A stretch of 35,967 bases of DNA, taken from positions 1-35,967 of the forward strand of contig JADKFV010000031.1 of assembly GCA_016717325.1 (NCBI GenBank), in the 5' to 3' direction. The notes under the pieces are model-generated. The model was not told the origin of the DNA, did not search any database, and was given only the letters and a program-made list of their open reading frames with translations. Position numbers and translations under genes: made by a program. Shown here piece after piece: positions 1 to 8,962 of this stretch (position 1 is its first letter; the number at the start of each line of letters is the position of its first letter). The stretch comes from Bacteroidota bacterium (GTDB lineage Bacteria > Bacteroidota > Bacteroidia > AKYH767-A > OLB10).

Positions 1-21
1 AAACTTGAAGGAGAATAACCA

Positions 22-944
22 ATGCAAAATAGAAGAACATTTTTAAAACAAATGACGTCTGCTGCTGCAGCTATGGTATGGTATCGTGGCCATTCAAAAC
101 TTTACTGCCAAATAGTTTGTAAAAAATAACAGTGCTACATACAAATGATGTTCATAGCCAAATCGATCCATTTCCGAAAACGATCCTAAATACCCGGGGC
201 TTGGTGGTGTTGCATATCGTCATGCATTAATAAATAAAATTCGTGAGCAGGAAAGAATGTTTTGCTGCTCGATGCCGAATATTTTTCAAGGCACTCCATA
301 CTTCAATATGTTTGGTGGCGAATTAAGAAATGAAACTTATGAGTCGTATGCAATATGATGCGGGCACAATAGGCAATCACGATTTTGATAATGGTGTAGA
401 AGGACTGGTAAAACAAATGCCTCATTTAAATTTTCCTTTACTAAATACTAATTTATGATGTGAGCAAAACATTGCTCAATGGAAAGTACAACCGTATAAA
501 ATTTTCGGAAAAAGAAAATGTGCGCATCGGTGTATTTGGAATTGGAGTTGACCTCAATGGTCTTGTAGATAAAAAATGTGGCAAGGACTTGTATATAATG
601 ATCCTGTGAAAGTGCAGCTGTAACTTCACACATATTAAAAGAAGAAAAATGTGATTTAATTGATTGCTTATCACACATGGGATTTAAGTATCCCGATCAG
701 AGGCCAAGCGATGTTTTATTGGCAAGCAATCATTAAACATCAATTTAATTATTGGAGGTCACTCACATACAATGATAGAAACACCCTACGAATATTTTAA
801 CCGCGATGGAAAAAAGTGTGTGGATAGCGCAGTAGGTTGGGCAGGTGTTCGTCTTGGTAAAATAGATTTTTATTTTGAGAAGAAAACAGGAAAATTTTGA
901 CAAGTGCCAGTACAGTAAAAGTGTCGAATAAATCAATAGGGTAG
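22..944 (+). CDS. Tat-type metallophosphatase (5'-nucleotidase family), multiply frameshifted
   Basis: A calcineurin-like metallophosphatase of the UshA/5'-nucleotidase group, which hydrolyses phosphoesters in the periplasm. The start is supported by AAGGAG eight bases upstream and by an N-terminal RRTFLKQ, a Tat-like twin-arginine signal. Reading across frames gives the family motifs in order: HTNDVHS, GDIFQGTPYF, GNHDFDNG and GGHSH, the metal-binding residues. Joined, it is about 307 residues, so it is a lone catalytic domain without the 5'-nucleotidase C-terminal domain. In many Bacteroidota that domain is a separate neighbouring gene, which could lie just left of the window. There are at least six indels. 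The last frame stops at 900, but removing one T restores a frame ending at 944. I think these are consensus errors, not a true pseudogene, because every motif survives. Substrate unknown. Confidence 0.72.
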
Positions 945-999
945 CGAAAATTTTTAATTTTTTTCTTCAAGTTTGTATTGGATACTAAATATCTAAACA

Positions 1000-1007
1000 T
1001 ATATTTG
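1000..1007 (+). promoter_or_regulatory. Putative dnaA promoter, -7 box TATATTTG
   Basis: TATATTTG matches the Bacteroidota -7 consensus TAnnTTTG exactly. TTGG lies 18 bases upstream at 978-981, with TTTG at 972-975, as possible -33 elements. It would leave a leader of about 75 bases before the dnaA ATG. Inference from motif only. Confidence 0.45.
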
Positions 1008-1085
1008 CAGCACAATAATAATCAGTTTTGTCTCCGCTTCATTTTGAAGCCAACCTTAGAATCTTTTAAAGCCTTAGAAATTAAT

Positions 1086-2512
1086 ATGGAAAAAATTTTA
1101 AACTGTTTGGGAAAATTGTCTCCTGCTGATAAAGGACAATGTAAGCCAGCAAAATTTTAAAACTTGGTTTGAACCTATCAAATCAGTTAAGTTAGAAAAT
1201 AACATTCTTACTATTGAAGTGCCGAGTCAATTTGTTTATGAATGGTTAGAAGAACATTACATTGATCTTCTTCGTAAAACCATAAAAAAAGAATTGGGCA
1301 CTGCAGGTAGGTTAGAGTACAGTATTGTGATGGAGCAAGCTATAAATAATAGTCATCCATACACGGTAAAATTTCCCGGCAAAAATAGTGGTGATTTAAA
1401 AAATCCTACAGTAAATGTTTCGGGTACTCTTTCGGGTACAATACCAAATCCGTTTATCATACCCGGATTAAAAAAACTCGACATCGATTCACAATTGAAT
1501 CCTTCTTATACATTTGATAATTTTGTTGAAGGCGATTGTAATCGTTTGGCCAGAAGTGCCGGATATGCAGTAGCAAAAAAACCAGGAGGCACATCATTTA
1601 ATCCACTCTTAATATATGGTGGTGTTGGTTTGGGAAAAACCCATCTTGTTCACTCCATAGGAATAGAAATAAAAAATCAATTTCCTGACAAAACTGTTCT
1701 CTATGTTCCAAGTGATAGATTTATACATCAGTTTATTGACGCAGTAAAAAATAATGCGATAAATGATTTCATTCATTTCTATCAAATGATGGATGTACTC
1801 ATTATAGATGATATACAGTTTTTTGCAGGAAAGGAAAGAACACAAGATATTTTCTTCCAAATATTTAATCACCTCCATCAAGAATTCAAAACAACTCATT
1901 CTTACTTCCGATAAAGCACCTGTCGATTTACAGGGAATGGAACAAAGATTATTATCACGTTTCAAGTGGGGATTAGTGCCGATTGCAATCACCTGATTTG
2001 GAAACGCGCATTGCAATCCTGAAAAAGAAAATGTATCTCGATGGACTGGAATTACCCACAGAAGTAATTGAATACATTGCTTACAGTATTACAAATAATA
2101 TACGTGAATTAGAAGGTGCTCTTATCTCTATAATTGCACAGGCATCACTAAATAAAAAAGCCATCACTCTCGATTTAGTAAAATCGGATTGACAAGTTTG
2201 TGAAAAACAACTCTCACGAAATTTCAATAGACTACATTCAAAAAGTAGTATGTGATTACTTCGACCTTCCTTTGGAACTGATGAAATCGAAAACACGCAA
2301 ACGCGAAGTTGTTCAGGCACGTCAATTGGCCATGTACTTTAGCAAAGCTTTACAAAGTCATCATTGTCAAATATAGGAATGCATTGTGGAGGTAAGATCA
2401 TGCAACAGTATTACATGCTTGCCGCACCGTGAACAACCTGATAGAAACAGATAAAAAATTCAAAGCCCAGGTTTTGGATTTACACAAATTAATAAGCATT
2501 AATTCGAAATAA
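1086..2512 (+). CDS. dnaA: Chromosomal replication initiator DnaA, frameshifted
   Basis: DnaA, the AAA+ ATPase that binds DnaA boxes and opens oriC. All four regions can be read across frames. The N-terminal domain is corrupted at once: two A residues appear lost near 1090-1100, and restoring them gives NFKTWFEP. The Walker A is GGVGLGKTHLVHS (about 1618-1656), the Walker B VLIIDDIQFFAG (about 1795-1830), and sensor region LILTSDKAP follows. The C-terminal helix-turn-helix signature is CGGKDHATVLHACRTV (about 2380-2430). I count about eight single-base indels (near 1092, 1100, 1878, 1975, 1985, 2187, 2346, 2394). Correcting six losses and two gains gives 1431 bases and 476 codons, a normal DnaA length. 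This arithmetic fits sequencing error in an intact essential gene. No cluster of DnaA boxes was found beside it, so the origin is probably elsewhere. Confidence 0.93.
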
Positions 2513-2537
2513 ACTACCTCGACATATTAAGTTTGAG

Positions 2538-2564
2538 AAGCCCGGTTTTACCAGGCTTTTTTTT
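2538..2564 (+). terminator. Rho-independent terminator after dnaA
   Basis: AAGCC (2538-2542) pairs with GGCTT (2554-2558), with a partly paired CGG/CCA interior, followed by a run of T to 2564. It lies 26 bases after the dnaA stop. Confidence 0.7.
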
Positions 2565-3064
2565 GGGATTACTACTTAACTCCATTTGCAATTACAACTT
2601 CAATCCAAGTTATGCGAAGCAGATGAGGAACGAGCCGAAGAATTATCTATAATAGTTGGGTTAATCCCAACAGAGAAAATCATCCATTTGCTGAAAAACA
2701 CTGAAGCTAAAAGGTTTGATTTTATTAAGCGTAACGCAATTGATACTTTCAATTAGGTAATTTGGGTTCAAAGAAATTTGCGACAGAAAATACTTGTGAT
2801 TTTTTTTTACAATTCGGAAAGCAGCACAACTTCCAAATACATTGATACTAGAAGGTTATTTTAGCCGCAAGAAGAAAAGCATTGCATGAAAAAACTAAAA
2901 TGGAGAAAAGTCATCCAATACTATTGCTACCAAAGTAATTATCAAACTAGGCTGCTTTTTAATTTTGAAATCAAAATAGCACTATTTGAAATTAATAGGA
3001 AGAGTTCTGACTTTTATTATTTACAAAAAGAAATTGAAGAATAGTGCGAACAAAAAAGTTCAGA
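2565..3064. other. 500-base stretch without a recognisable gene
   Basis: Between the dnaA terminator and the convergent protease gene. Short open pieces exist on the plus strand: one without an ATG ends at a TAG near 2755 and contains EERAEELSIIVGLIPTEK, and a 52-residue ATG frame runs 2886-3044. I recognise neither. Because this end of the window is rich in indels, a small frameshifted gene could be hidden here, but nothing is strong enough to name. Confidence 0.3.
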
Positions 3065-4232
3065 TTAATTAATTACCCGAACCTCAAAAATGTATGGTTT
3101 CAAAGTTTCAATTTGTTGCACACGTCCCATTCGGGCAAGGTTCACTCGGTATTTCTTTGATACTTGAAAATTCAAAGCTCCGGGTTCTACTTTATTTATC
3201 ATTTCAAGTACATAGTTGGATTTTATGGCAAATGCTGCGGCATCTGTTCGCGATTGCTTGCCGCTGATAATACCAACAATATTTCCATACTGATCGAACA
3301 AGGGACCACCACTATTACCAGGATTGAGAGGTACAGATATTTGATAGGATGCAGTGTCGTCATTATAACCGGTTAGAGCGCTTATGGAACCTTCGCCAAA
3401 AACCAAATCGGCACGAGGGTATCCTAACGTGAATACGGTTTGCCCCATTTGTGCCAAGCCTGAATATAAACGATAGGAACTCCTGAATATGTTTCAAAAC
3501 TGCTATCTCTTATCTTTAGCAATGCCATGTCACAAGTCTTGTCCGATTGCACTACATCAACATCATATCCAAATCCATTATTTACAACTTGCAATTGTTT
3601 TGCATCCTGCACAAGATGTAAACTGGTAACAATATATCCATCGGGAGTAAGTAAAAATCCTGTGCCACCAAACTTTGCTTCGGCTGCCATTTTTTTATCA
3701 GAAATTTTACTTCCCTTTGGATGGGTAATATTAATTTGGTTAGCCAATACTTTTTGTGACTTCTTAATATTATCGATCTCCTTTTTAAGTTCAGTATATG
3801 CTCTGGTCTTCTTTGAGTTTAAATAGCTTGATATTCCTATAGTTGATAAAACACTGAACAAGGCAACAGAGGCTGCAACAGCAAAGTGCTTTTTATTTCT
3901 TTGATAAAATGATATTACTTTAACAGGTTCATGCTGAACAGGTAATTCTTGCTTTTAGTTTCAACTTCAGCCTTTGTGGTTACCTTTTCCGTTTCTATTA
4001 GCTTAGCCTCAGGCAATTCAATATTATTGTGCCACTGGTTCATTTCGTTCTTTAATGAATACCGCGTGGCATAAGTAGCCATGGTTTCGTGTAACAAAAC
4101 AAACTCATTTACAATCTTAGCTAAGTATGCATTGTTTTGAACTTTCAATTCAAACTCGCGCTGTTCATCGGGCAACATCTGCCCGTTTACATATCGTTCT
4201 GCTAATTCAATAATGCTATTCTCTGTACTCAT
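3065..4232 (-). CDS. Membrane-anchored trypsin-like serine protease with anti-sigma-like N-terminus (two frameshifts)
   Basis: Three reading frames join into one protein of about 389 residues once one A near 3950 and one T near 3463 are restored. Residues 1 to about 93 are cytoplasmic. They carry a pattern (RYVNGQMLPDEQREFEL) like the helical N-terminus of Bacteroidota anti-sigma factors and related membrane regulators, without an obvious zinc Cys/His motif. A single transmembrane helix follows (AVAASVALFSVLSTIG, about 117-137), then a short charged coil. The rest is a trypsin/DegP-like S1C domain with the triad visible: His in IVTSLHLV, Asp in KTCDMALL, Ser in NPGNSGGP. No PDZ domain was seen. 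It starts 50 bases after the ECF sigma gene, so the pair probably forms a signalling unit. The topology puts the protease in the periplasm. The anti-sigma role is inference. Confidence 0.78.
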
Positions 4233-4282
4233 AATATATAATTTATCCCCTCCCCCGTTTCGTATCGTTTTCTGTTTAGTGC

Positions 4283-4858
4283 TTATGCACTATTCTTAAT
4301 GTCAAAAAATATCTTCTTTAGTCTGTTCATACACTTATAACGTTGCGTTTTTGCTGTATCAGCATTAGTGTACCCGAACTTCTCCGCAATGTCGTTCATA
4401 TTCATTTTACGAATATAAAAATCGTTCAAAAGTGTAAAGCAAGGTTCTCCAATTTGAAGCATAGAGTTATTCATGATTTCGAAAAGGTGGTTTTTTTCCG
4501 CTTCCATTCCGTTATCTTCTTCTATGGGCAAAAACTCTTCTAAATCTTCAATTCGCCCGGCAAACTTTCCTTTTTTAGAAATCTGCTTCAACCATAAATT
4601 TCTGCATACACTATATAGGTATGTTTTCAATTTGCAGTTTAATACTAAAGAACGGTCATTAATTTTTTCATAAATTACAATGATAGCCTCTTGATAAACA
4701 TCCTTTGCCTCCTGATCGGTACCACCATTATAAATCACAAAATGCGAAACCATTGGGTAGTTCATTTTATAAAACCTTTGCATCACCGATTTATTGTCAG
4801 TTCTGAATGCTTCTATAATTTCACTATCATTTATATTCACTACAATATCCGCTATCAT
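4283..4858 (-). CDS. ECF-type RNA polymerase sigma factor
   Basis: A 191-residue sigma-70 family factor of the ECF group, which directs RNA polymerase to a small regulon. Region 2 is seen at about residues 20-100: DVYQEAIIVIYEKI fits region 2.2, and the following LKTYLYSVCRNLWLK matches the usual region 2.4 end. Region 4 is at the C-terminus, where MNDIAEKFGYTNADTAKT is the helix-turn-helix and RYKCMNRLKKIF is the recognition-helix tail. The gene is intact. The next gene on the strand is the anti-sigma-like membrane protease, the position usually taken by a cognate regulator. The upstream 290 bases are shared with a divergent lipoprotein gene and contain TTTG followed about 20 bases later by a T-rich TTTG, a poor promoter match. 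Confidence 0.9.
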   Translation of the reverse strand: MIADIVVNINDSEIIEAFRTDNKSVMQRFYKMNYPMVSHFVIYNGGTDQEAKDVYQEAIIVIYEKINDRSLVLNCKLKTYLYSVCRNLWLKQISKKGKFAGRIEDLEEFLPIEEDNGMEAEKNHLFEIMNNSMLQIGEPCFTLLNDFYIRKMNMNDIAEKFGYTNADTAKTQRYKCMNRLKKIFFDIKNSA

Positions 4859-5148
4859 TTATACTTTATAAGTTTAAAAGTAACCCGGCACAAAAAAAAT
4901 ATAATTTAAGCACAAAGCATTTTTTTTTGAAAACTAAATATGAAATACAACCATATTTGTCCAGAATAATCCAGATATCAAATATTTTAAAAATACAAAG
5001 TGATTGTCAAATAGCTTAAAAACAGGGGTTTCGAAGCTTTGAAGCCTTTTTAAATAAAAAATTGAAAATATTTTTCATTTTTTGGGTTACCTTTTCTCTC
5101 CGCTGGTATAAAGGGTAAGTTTAACAATAAATCTAAAAAAAAATTAAG

Positions 5149-5370
5149 ATGAACAAATTCGCAAAATTATTCGTAGCAGTTGCATTAGTAACTTTCGCAG
5201 TATCATGTGGTGAAACAGCAGAAAAAGCAGCAGATACAGCTACAGAAACTGCAACAGAAGCTACAGACGCAGCAGTAAATGCAGTTGAAAACGCTACAGA
5301 CGCAGCTACAGCAGCAGTAGATTCAGCTGGTCAAGCAGTTGTAAACGCAGTTGATACTTTAGCTAAGTAA
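5149..5370 (+). CDS. Small Ala/Thr-rich lipoprotein
   Basis: A 73-residue protein with a clear lipoprotein signal, ending in VSC with the lipidated Cys at residue 20. The mature part is low-complexity: Ala, Thr, Glu, Asp and Val in a loose repeat of about 11 residues (ATEATDAAVNA, ATDAATAAVDSA). It is predicted to be one long amphipathic helix with an acidic face and no Cys after the lipid site. It is monocistronic with a strong terminator 25 bases after the stop, and it is well separated from its neighbours, which suggests an abundant, independently controlled product. By shape it could be a periplasm-facing spacer like Lpp, but there is no sequence basis for homology. Function unknown. Confidence 0.8.
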   Translation: MNKFAKLFVAVALVTFAVSCGETAEKAADTATETATEATDAAVNAVENATDAATAAVDSAGQAVVNAVDTLAK

Positions 5371-5395
5371 TTACTTGTTTCAAGTTATAAAAGAG

Positions 5396-5421
5396 CCCGG
5401 GCTATGTGCCCGGGTTTTTTT
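5396..5421 (+). terminator. Strong rho-independent terminator
   Basis: CCCGGGC (5396-5402), loop TATGT, GCCCGGG (5408-5414), then seven T. A perfect 7-base GC stem that ends the small lipoprotein transcript. Confidence 0.9.
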
Positions 5422-5481
5422 ATTGCTTTAATTTGCTTAACTAAATACTTATAGCGAACGGTTCACGTTTGTGTAATTTAT

Positions 5482-5489
5482 TACTTTTG
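5482..5489 (+). promoter_or_regulatory. Putative bamD promoter, -7 box TACTTTTG
   Basis: An exact TAnnTTTG match ending only four bases before the bamD ATG, so the transcript would start at or beside the start codon (leaderless or nearly so). No clear TTTG -33 box at ideal spacing. The same layout precedes mtaB. Confidence 0.45.
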
Positions 5490-5493
5490 CGCC

Positions 5494-6309
5494 ATGATAT
5501 TAAAAAACATAAGGGTATTCTTCTATTTGGGTTTAGTGCTTCTTGCTCTTGCATCGTGCAGTAAATTTAAAAAAATACAGAAAAGTACTAATATGGAAAC
5601 AAAATATCAGGCAGCTGTAAGTTATTATCAAAGCAAAGATTATTTTAGAGCATTGCAATTGTTCGAAGAATTGGTTACTATTTATCGTGGCTCCGAAAAA
5701 GGCGAATTATCACTTTATTATTTTGCCAAATGCCATTACAATACTAAAGATTATATTTCAGCAGCATATTATTTCGAAAACTTTACCAAAACATACGGTA
5801 CAAGTATTTATGCTGAAGAATGCGCCTATTTGGTGGCATATTGCAATTACCTTGACTCACCTATAAATAGCCTCGACCAGTCGAACACAATGGAATCGTT
5901 AAAGCAATTTCAGTTGTTTGCCAACAGATATCCCAAAAGTCAATATATAGCTGAATGCAATACCATAATGGACGAGTTAAGGCTGAAACTTGAAACCAAA
6001 GCGTTTAAGAACGCCCGACTTTATTACCAAATAGAAGATTATAAAGCTGCGATAATATCATTGAACAATGTTGTAAAAGATTATCCCTACAGCGCTTATA
6101 AAGAAGAATGTTTGTTTTTAATACTAAAATCTTCCTATATTTACGCCCACAAAAGTATTGAAACGAAGCAATCGGAAAGATTTAAAGTTGCCATAGACAA
6201 CTATCATGCATACAAAGAAAATTTTGAGCATGGAAAGTTCATGGATGAAGCAAATAAAATAGCCAATAAAATAACAGACGAAATTAAAATAGTATCATTA
6301 AAAAAATAA
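5494..6309 (+). CDS. bamD: Outer-membrane assembly lipoprotein BamD
   Basis: BamD is the lipoprotein subunit of the BAM complex that folds beta-barrel proteins into the outer membrane. It has 271 residues. The signal peptide ends in LASC with Cys22 lipidated. TPR-like helical repeats follow: AAVSYYQSKDYFRALQLFEE, then YFAKCHYNTKDYISAAYYFE and further copies, including AVKDYPY-type turns near residue 195. This is the normal Bacteroidota form and length. It sits four bases before rpoZ and upstream of coaBC and porD, a conserved gene order in this phylum. The start is supported by the TACTTTTG box immediately upstream. A generic TPR lipoprotein is the only alternative, and the synteny argues against it. 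Confidence 0.92.
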   Translation: MILKNIRVFFYLGLVLLALASCSKFKKIQKSTNMETKYQAAVSYYQSKDYFRALQLFEELVTIYRGSEKGELSLYYFAKCHYNTKDYISAAYYFENFTKTYGTSIYAEECAYLVAYCNYLDSPINSLDQSNTMESLKQFQLFANRYPKSQYIAECNTIMDELRLKLETKAFKNARLYYQIEDYKAAIISLNNVVKDYPYSAYKEECLFLILKSSYIYAHKSIETKQSERFKVAIDNYHAYKENFEHGKFMDEANKIANKITDEIKIVSLKK

Positions 6310-6312
6310 ACA

Positions 6313-6630
6313 ATGGTGAATCCTGAAGTACCAAATGAAATAATAACACGCAACACTCTTGATTACGAAAAGAGAACAAACAATGTTTATGAAAGCATTG
6401 CTGTTATTAGCAAACGAGCCAATCAAATTGCTGCGAAAGTAAAAGAAGAACTTACAGATAAATTGCAAGAATTTCAAACCACTTCTGACAATTTAGAGGA
6501 AGTATTTGAAAACCGTGAGCAAATAGAAATTTCTAAATTTTATGAACGTCAACCCAAAGCAACTTTAGTTGCGTTGGAAGAGTTTTTAGAAAACAAAATT
6601 TATCATCGCAATCCGCTAAAAGAATCTTAA
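6313..6630 (+). CDS. rpoZ: RNA polymerase omega subunit (Bacteroidota RpoZ/Rpb6-like)
   Basis: A 105-residue protein of the Bacteroidota omega/Rpb6 type that stabilises the beta' subunit of RNA polymerase. The conserved segment is NVYESIAVISKRANQIAAKV (about residues 24-43), the equivalent of the omega ARQI-type helix. The C-terminal tail KATLVALEEFLENKIYHRNP is typical of the Bacteroidota form. It begins four bases after the bamD stop, so the two are probably cotranscribed, and a terminator follows. It is poorly similar to E. coli omega, and annotation pipelines often leave it hypothetical. Confidence 0.88.
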   Translation: MVNPEVPNEIITRNTLDYEKRTNNVYESIAVISKRANQIAAKVKEELTDKLQEFQTTSDNLEEVFENREQIEISKFYERQPKATLVALEEFLENKIYHRNPLKES

Positions 6631-6653
6631 ATCTTTTCGGTTAAAAATTATCA

Positions 6654-6692
6654 AAAATGCAGTTGTATATTTAGTATTCAACTGCATTTTTT
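6654..6692 (+). terminator. Rho-independent terminator after rpoZ
   Basis: AAAATGCAGTTG (6654-6665) pairs perfectly with CAACTGCATTTT (6679-6690) around a 13-base AT loop, with further T after it. It separates bamD-rpoZ from coaBC. Confidence 0.85.
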
Positions 6693-6737
6693 ATTTTAGG
6701 ATAGAGATACAAATGAATATGTGCTTGAAGATTTAAA

Positions 6738-7943
6738 ATGAGTAGTCAGCCAACTAGAATATTATTAGGCATAACAGGTAGTATTGCCGCTTATAAAACG
6801 CCCGAACTTGTTCGTGCATTTATTAAAGCCGGTTGCGAAGTTAAAGTAGTTATCACTCCATCGGCTAACGATTTTGTGAGCGAATTGTCATTGGCCACTG
6901 TTTCGAAAAACGAAGTGCTTGGCAACATTCACAATGAAGGACAATGGAATAACCATGTAGAACTTGGCATGTGGGCCCATGCTTTTATAGTAGCACCTGC
7001 AAGTGCAAATACAATTGCTAAAATGGCTCAAGGCATTTGCGATAATTTATTGCTTGCATGTTTTCTTTCTGCACGTTGTAAAGTGATGATTGCTCCTGCT
7101 ATGGATTTAGACATGTACCATCATGCTGCTACACAAAACAATTTAAATACACTCAGGCAACGTGGAGTAATTACCATTGGCCCGGCATCGGGCGAATTAG
7201 CCAGTGGATTGATTGGTGATGGCCGCATGGAAGAACCGTCCACAATAGTAAATGAAGTATTACGTTCATTACATGTTTCAAATTCACTGAAAAACAAACA
7301 AGTGGTAATAACAGCAGGTCCAACGCGAGAGGCCATTGATCCTGTAAGGTTTATCAGCAACCATTCGACAGGTAAAATGGGTGTTGCACTTGCCGAAGAA
7401 GCCTTACAGCGTGGTGCAAATGTAAAATTGATAATTGGTAAAGGCGCTTTAGGATATACAAACCCAAACATGGAAATTTCCTGTGTTGATACCGCTGAGG
7501 AGATGCTAAATGCAAGCTTATCTTCATTCGAAAAGGCTGATATTTTTATCATGTCGGCAGCTGTGGCCGATTATACTCCGGAACATGTTGCCACACAAAA
7601 AATTAAAAAGAAAGAGGATGATATGTCAATATCTTTAAAACGAACACCGGATATTTTGGCAACATTAGGGTCGAAAAAAAAGAATCAATTATTGGTTGGA
7701 TTTGCTCTCGAAACCAACAATGAATTAGAATACGCAAAAAACAAATTAGAGAAAAAGAATCTCGATATGATTGTCTTAAATTCTTTGCAGGATGCAGGTG
7801 CCGGGTTTGCGACCGATACTAACAAAATATCCATACTGGATAATGAAGGCAATGAATTACACTTTGAATTGAAAACTAAAAAAATGGTAGCCATTGATAT
7901 TTTGAATCATGCTGAAAAAATAATGATCAAAAATATTAATTAA
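6738..7943 (+). CDS. coaBC: Bifunctional phosphopantothenoylcysteine decarboxylase/synthetase CoaBC
   Basis: CoaBC carries out two steps of coenzyme A synthesis: CTP-dependent joining of 4'-phosphopantothenate to cysteine (CoaB) and FMN-dependent decarboxylation (CoaC). It has 401 residues, the usual length. The N-terminal CoaC flavoprotein domain (about 1-180) shows GITGSIAAYK at 11-20, the catalytic His in NHVELG (His73) and PASANTIAK at 87-95. The CoaB domain starts near residue 185 with VVITAGPTREAIDPVRFISN, followed by STGKMG, and later has the KIKK motif for CTP and substrate binding. Gene order with bamD, rpoZ and porD is the standard Bacteroidota arrangement. Intact. Confidence 0.96.
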   Translation: MSSQPTRILLGITGSIAAYKTPELVRAFIKAGCEVKVVITPSANDFVSELSLATVSKNEVLGNIHNEGQWNNHVELGMWAHAFIVAPASANTIAKMAQGICDNLLLACFLSARCKVMIAPAMDLDMYHHAATQNNLNTLRQRGVITIGPASGELASGLIGDGRMEEPSTIVNEVLRSLHVSNSLKNKQVVITAGPTREAIDPVRFISNHSTGKMGVALAEEALQRGANVKLIIGKGALGYTNPNMEISCVDTAEEMLNASLSSFEKADIFIMSAAVADYTPEHVATQKIKKKEDDMSISLKRTPDILATLGSKKKNQLLVGFALETNNELEYAKNKLEKKNLDMIVLNSLQDAGAGFATDTNKISILDNEGNELHFELKTKKMVAIDILNHAEKIMIKNIN

Positions 7944-7948
7944 CTTTG
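7941..7948 (+). promoter_or_regulatory. Possible -7 box TAACTTTG before porD
   Basis: An exact TAnnTTTG match overlapping the coaBC stop codon, 17 bases before the next ATG. It could give the DUF4835 gene its own start. Weak, because no -33 box is clear. Confidence 0.3.
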
Positions 7949-7965
7949 AATACTTTATTAACGAA

Positions 7966-8868
7966 ATGAAAAAAAGAATTTTATCGATAACATTTATTTT
8001 AATATCATTTATCATTGGTGTTAATGCTCAGGAACTAAATTGCAGAGTGCAGGTTAATAGTGCTAAAATACCCGGCAGCGATAAAAGTGTGTTTACAAAC
8101 ATGCAGCAGGTGATGACCGATTTCATGAATAATACCCGTTGGACAAATGATAAATATCGCAGCGAAGAAAAAATAGAATGCTCTATGAATATTATTATTG
8201 ACTCGCGACCATCTACCGATCAATACAAAGCATCGATACAAATTACCTCTAACAGACCAGTTTACAAAACAACATATTCATCACCGATGGTGAATATTAA
8301 AGACGATTATTTTGAATTTCGTTTTGTGGAATTTCAACAACTAGAGTACAACGAAAATGCACAGAATTCAAACCTTGTAAGCGTGCTTGCTTACTATGCC
8401 AATATAATTTTAGGATTCGATTACGATTCGTTTTCAATGATGGGTGGCAGCACTTACTTTACCAAAGCCCAAACAATAGTAAACAACAGCGCCAATGTGC
8501 CGGAACCGGGATGGCGTGCTTTTGAAAACGACCGCAACAGATATTGGTTAGTCGAAAATTTAAACAGCAATGCTTTTAAACCCGTGCGCGAACTTACTTA
8601 TAACTTGCACCGCAAAGGTCTCGATGAAATGAGTAAAGACCAACAAGAAGCTTTGCGCCTGATGGCAGAAAATATCGAAAAATTGAAGGCTGTAAATAAA
8701 GCCAAACCAATTTCGTGGTTGCTCCAGGTGTTTTGTTATGCTAAGTCCGAAGAAATAATTAATATTTTTAAAGGTGAACCTGTGCCGCCCAATTTAAAAG
8801 TAATTGTAAAATCAACAATGCAAGAAATAGATGCCGTTAATGCAGGGAATTATGATGGGATTAAATAG
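7966..8868 (+). CDS. porD: DUF4835 family protein, type IX secretion component PorD
   Basis: A 300-residue secreted protein with a signal peptide cut after ..IIGVNA (residue 21). The pattern matches the DUF4835 family: QELNCRVQVNSAKIPGSDKS at the start of the mature protein, then WTNDKYRSEEKIECSMNI, ILGFDYDSFSMMGG and GWRAFENDRNRYWLVENL. As I recall, this family is named PorD and linked to the Bacteroidota type IX secretion system, although its molecular role is not settled. The link fits this genome, which also encodes a protein with a T9SS sorting domain at 17411-20596. It follows coaBC by 22 bases, as in many relatives. The family call is firm and the function less so. Confidence 0.85.
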   Translation: MKKRILSITFILISFIIGVNAQELNCRVQVNSAKIPGSDKSVFTNMQQVMTDFMNNTRWTNDKYRSEEKIECSMNIIIDSRPSTDQYKASIQITSNRPVYKTTYSSPMVNIKDDYFEFRFVEFQQLEYNENAQNSNLVSVLAYYANIILGFDYDSFSMMGGSTYFTKAQTIVNNSANVPEPGWRAFENDRNRYWLVENLNSNAFKPVRELTYNLHRKGLDEMSKDQQEALRLMAENIEKLKAVNKAKPISWLLQVFCYAKSEEIINIFKGEPVPPNLKVIVKSTMQEIDAVNAGNYDGIK

Positions 8869-8962
8869 AAAGAAAAGAATTTCCAAAAAATTAAAAAGAC
8901 TTATCGCCAGTACTAAAAACAATGTTGGAGAAATAATTACCTACAAATTTTCGACATTTAAT

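Noticed and set aside
819..827. TGTGGATAG, one mismatch from a reverse DnaA box, upstream of dnaA
   Set aside because: It lies inside the conserved coding sequence of the metallophosphatase and is isolated; no cluster of boxes or AT-rich unwinding element accompanies it.
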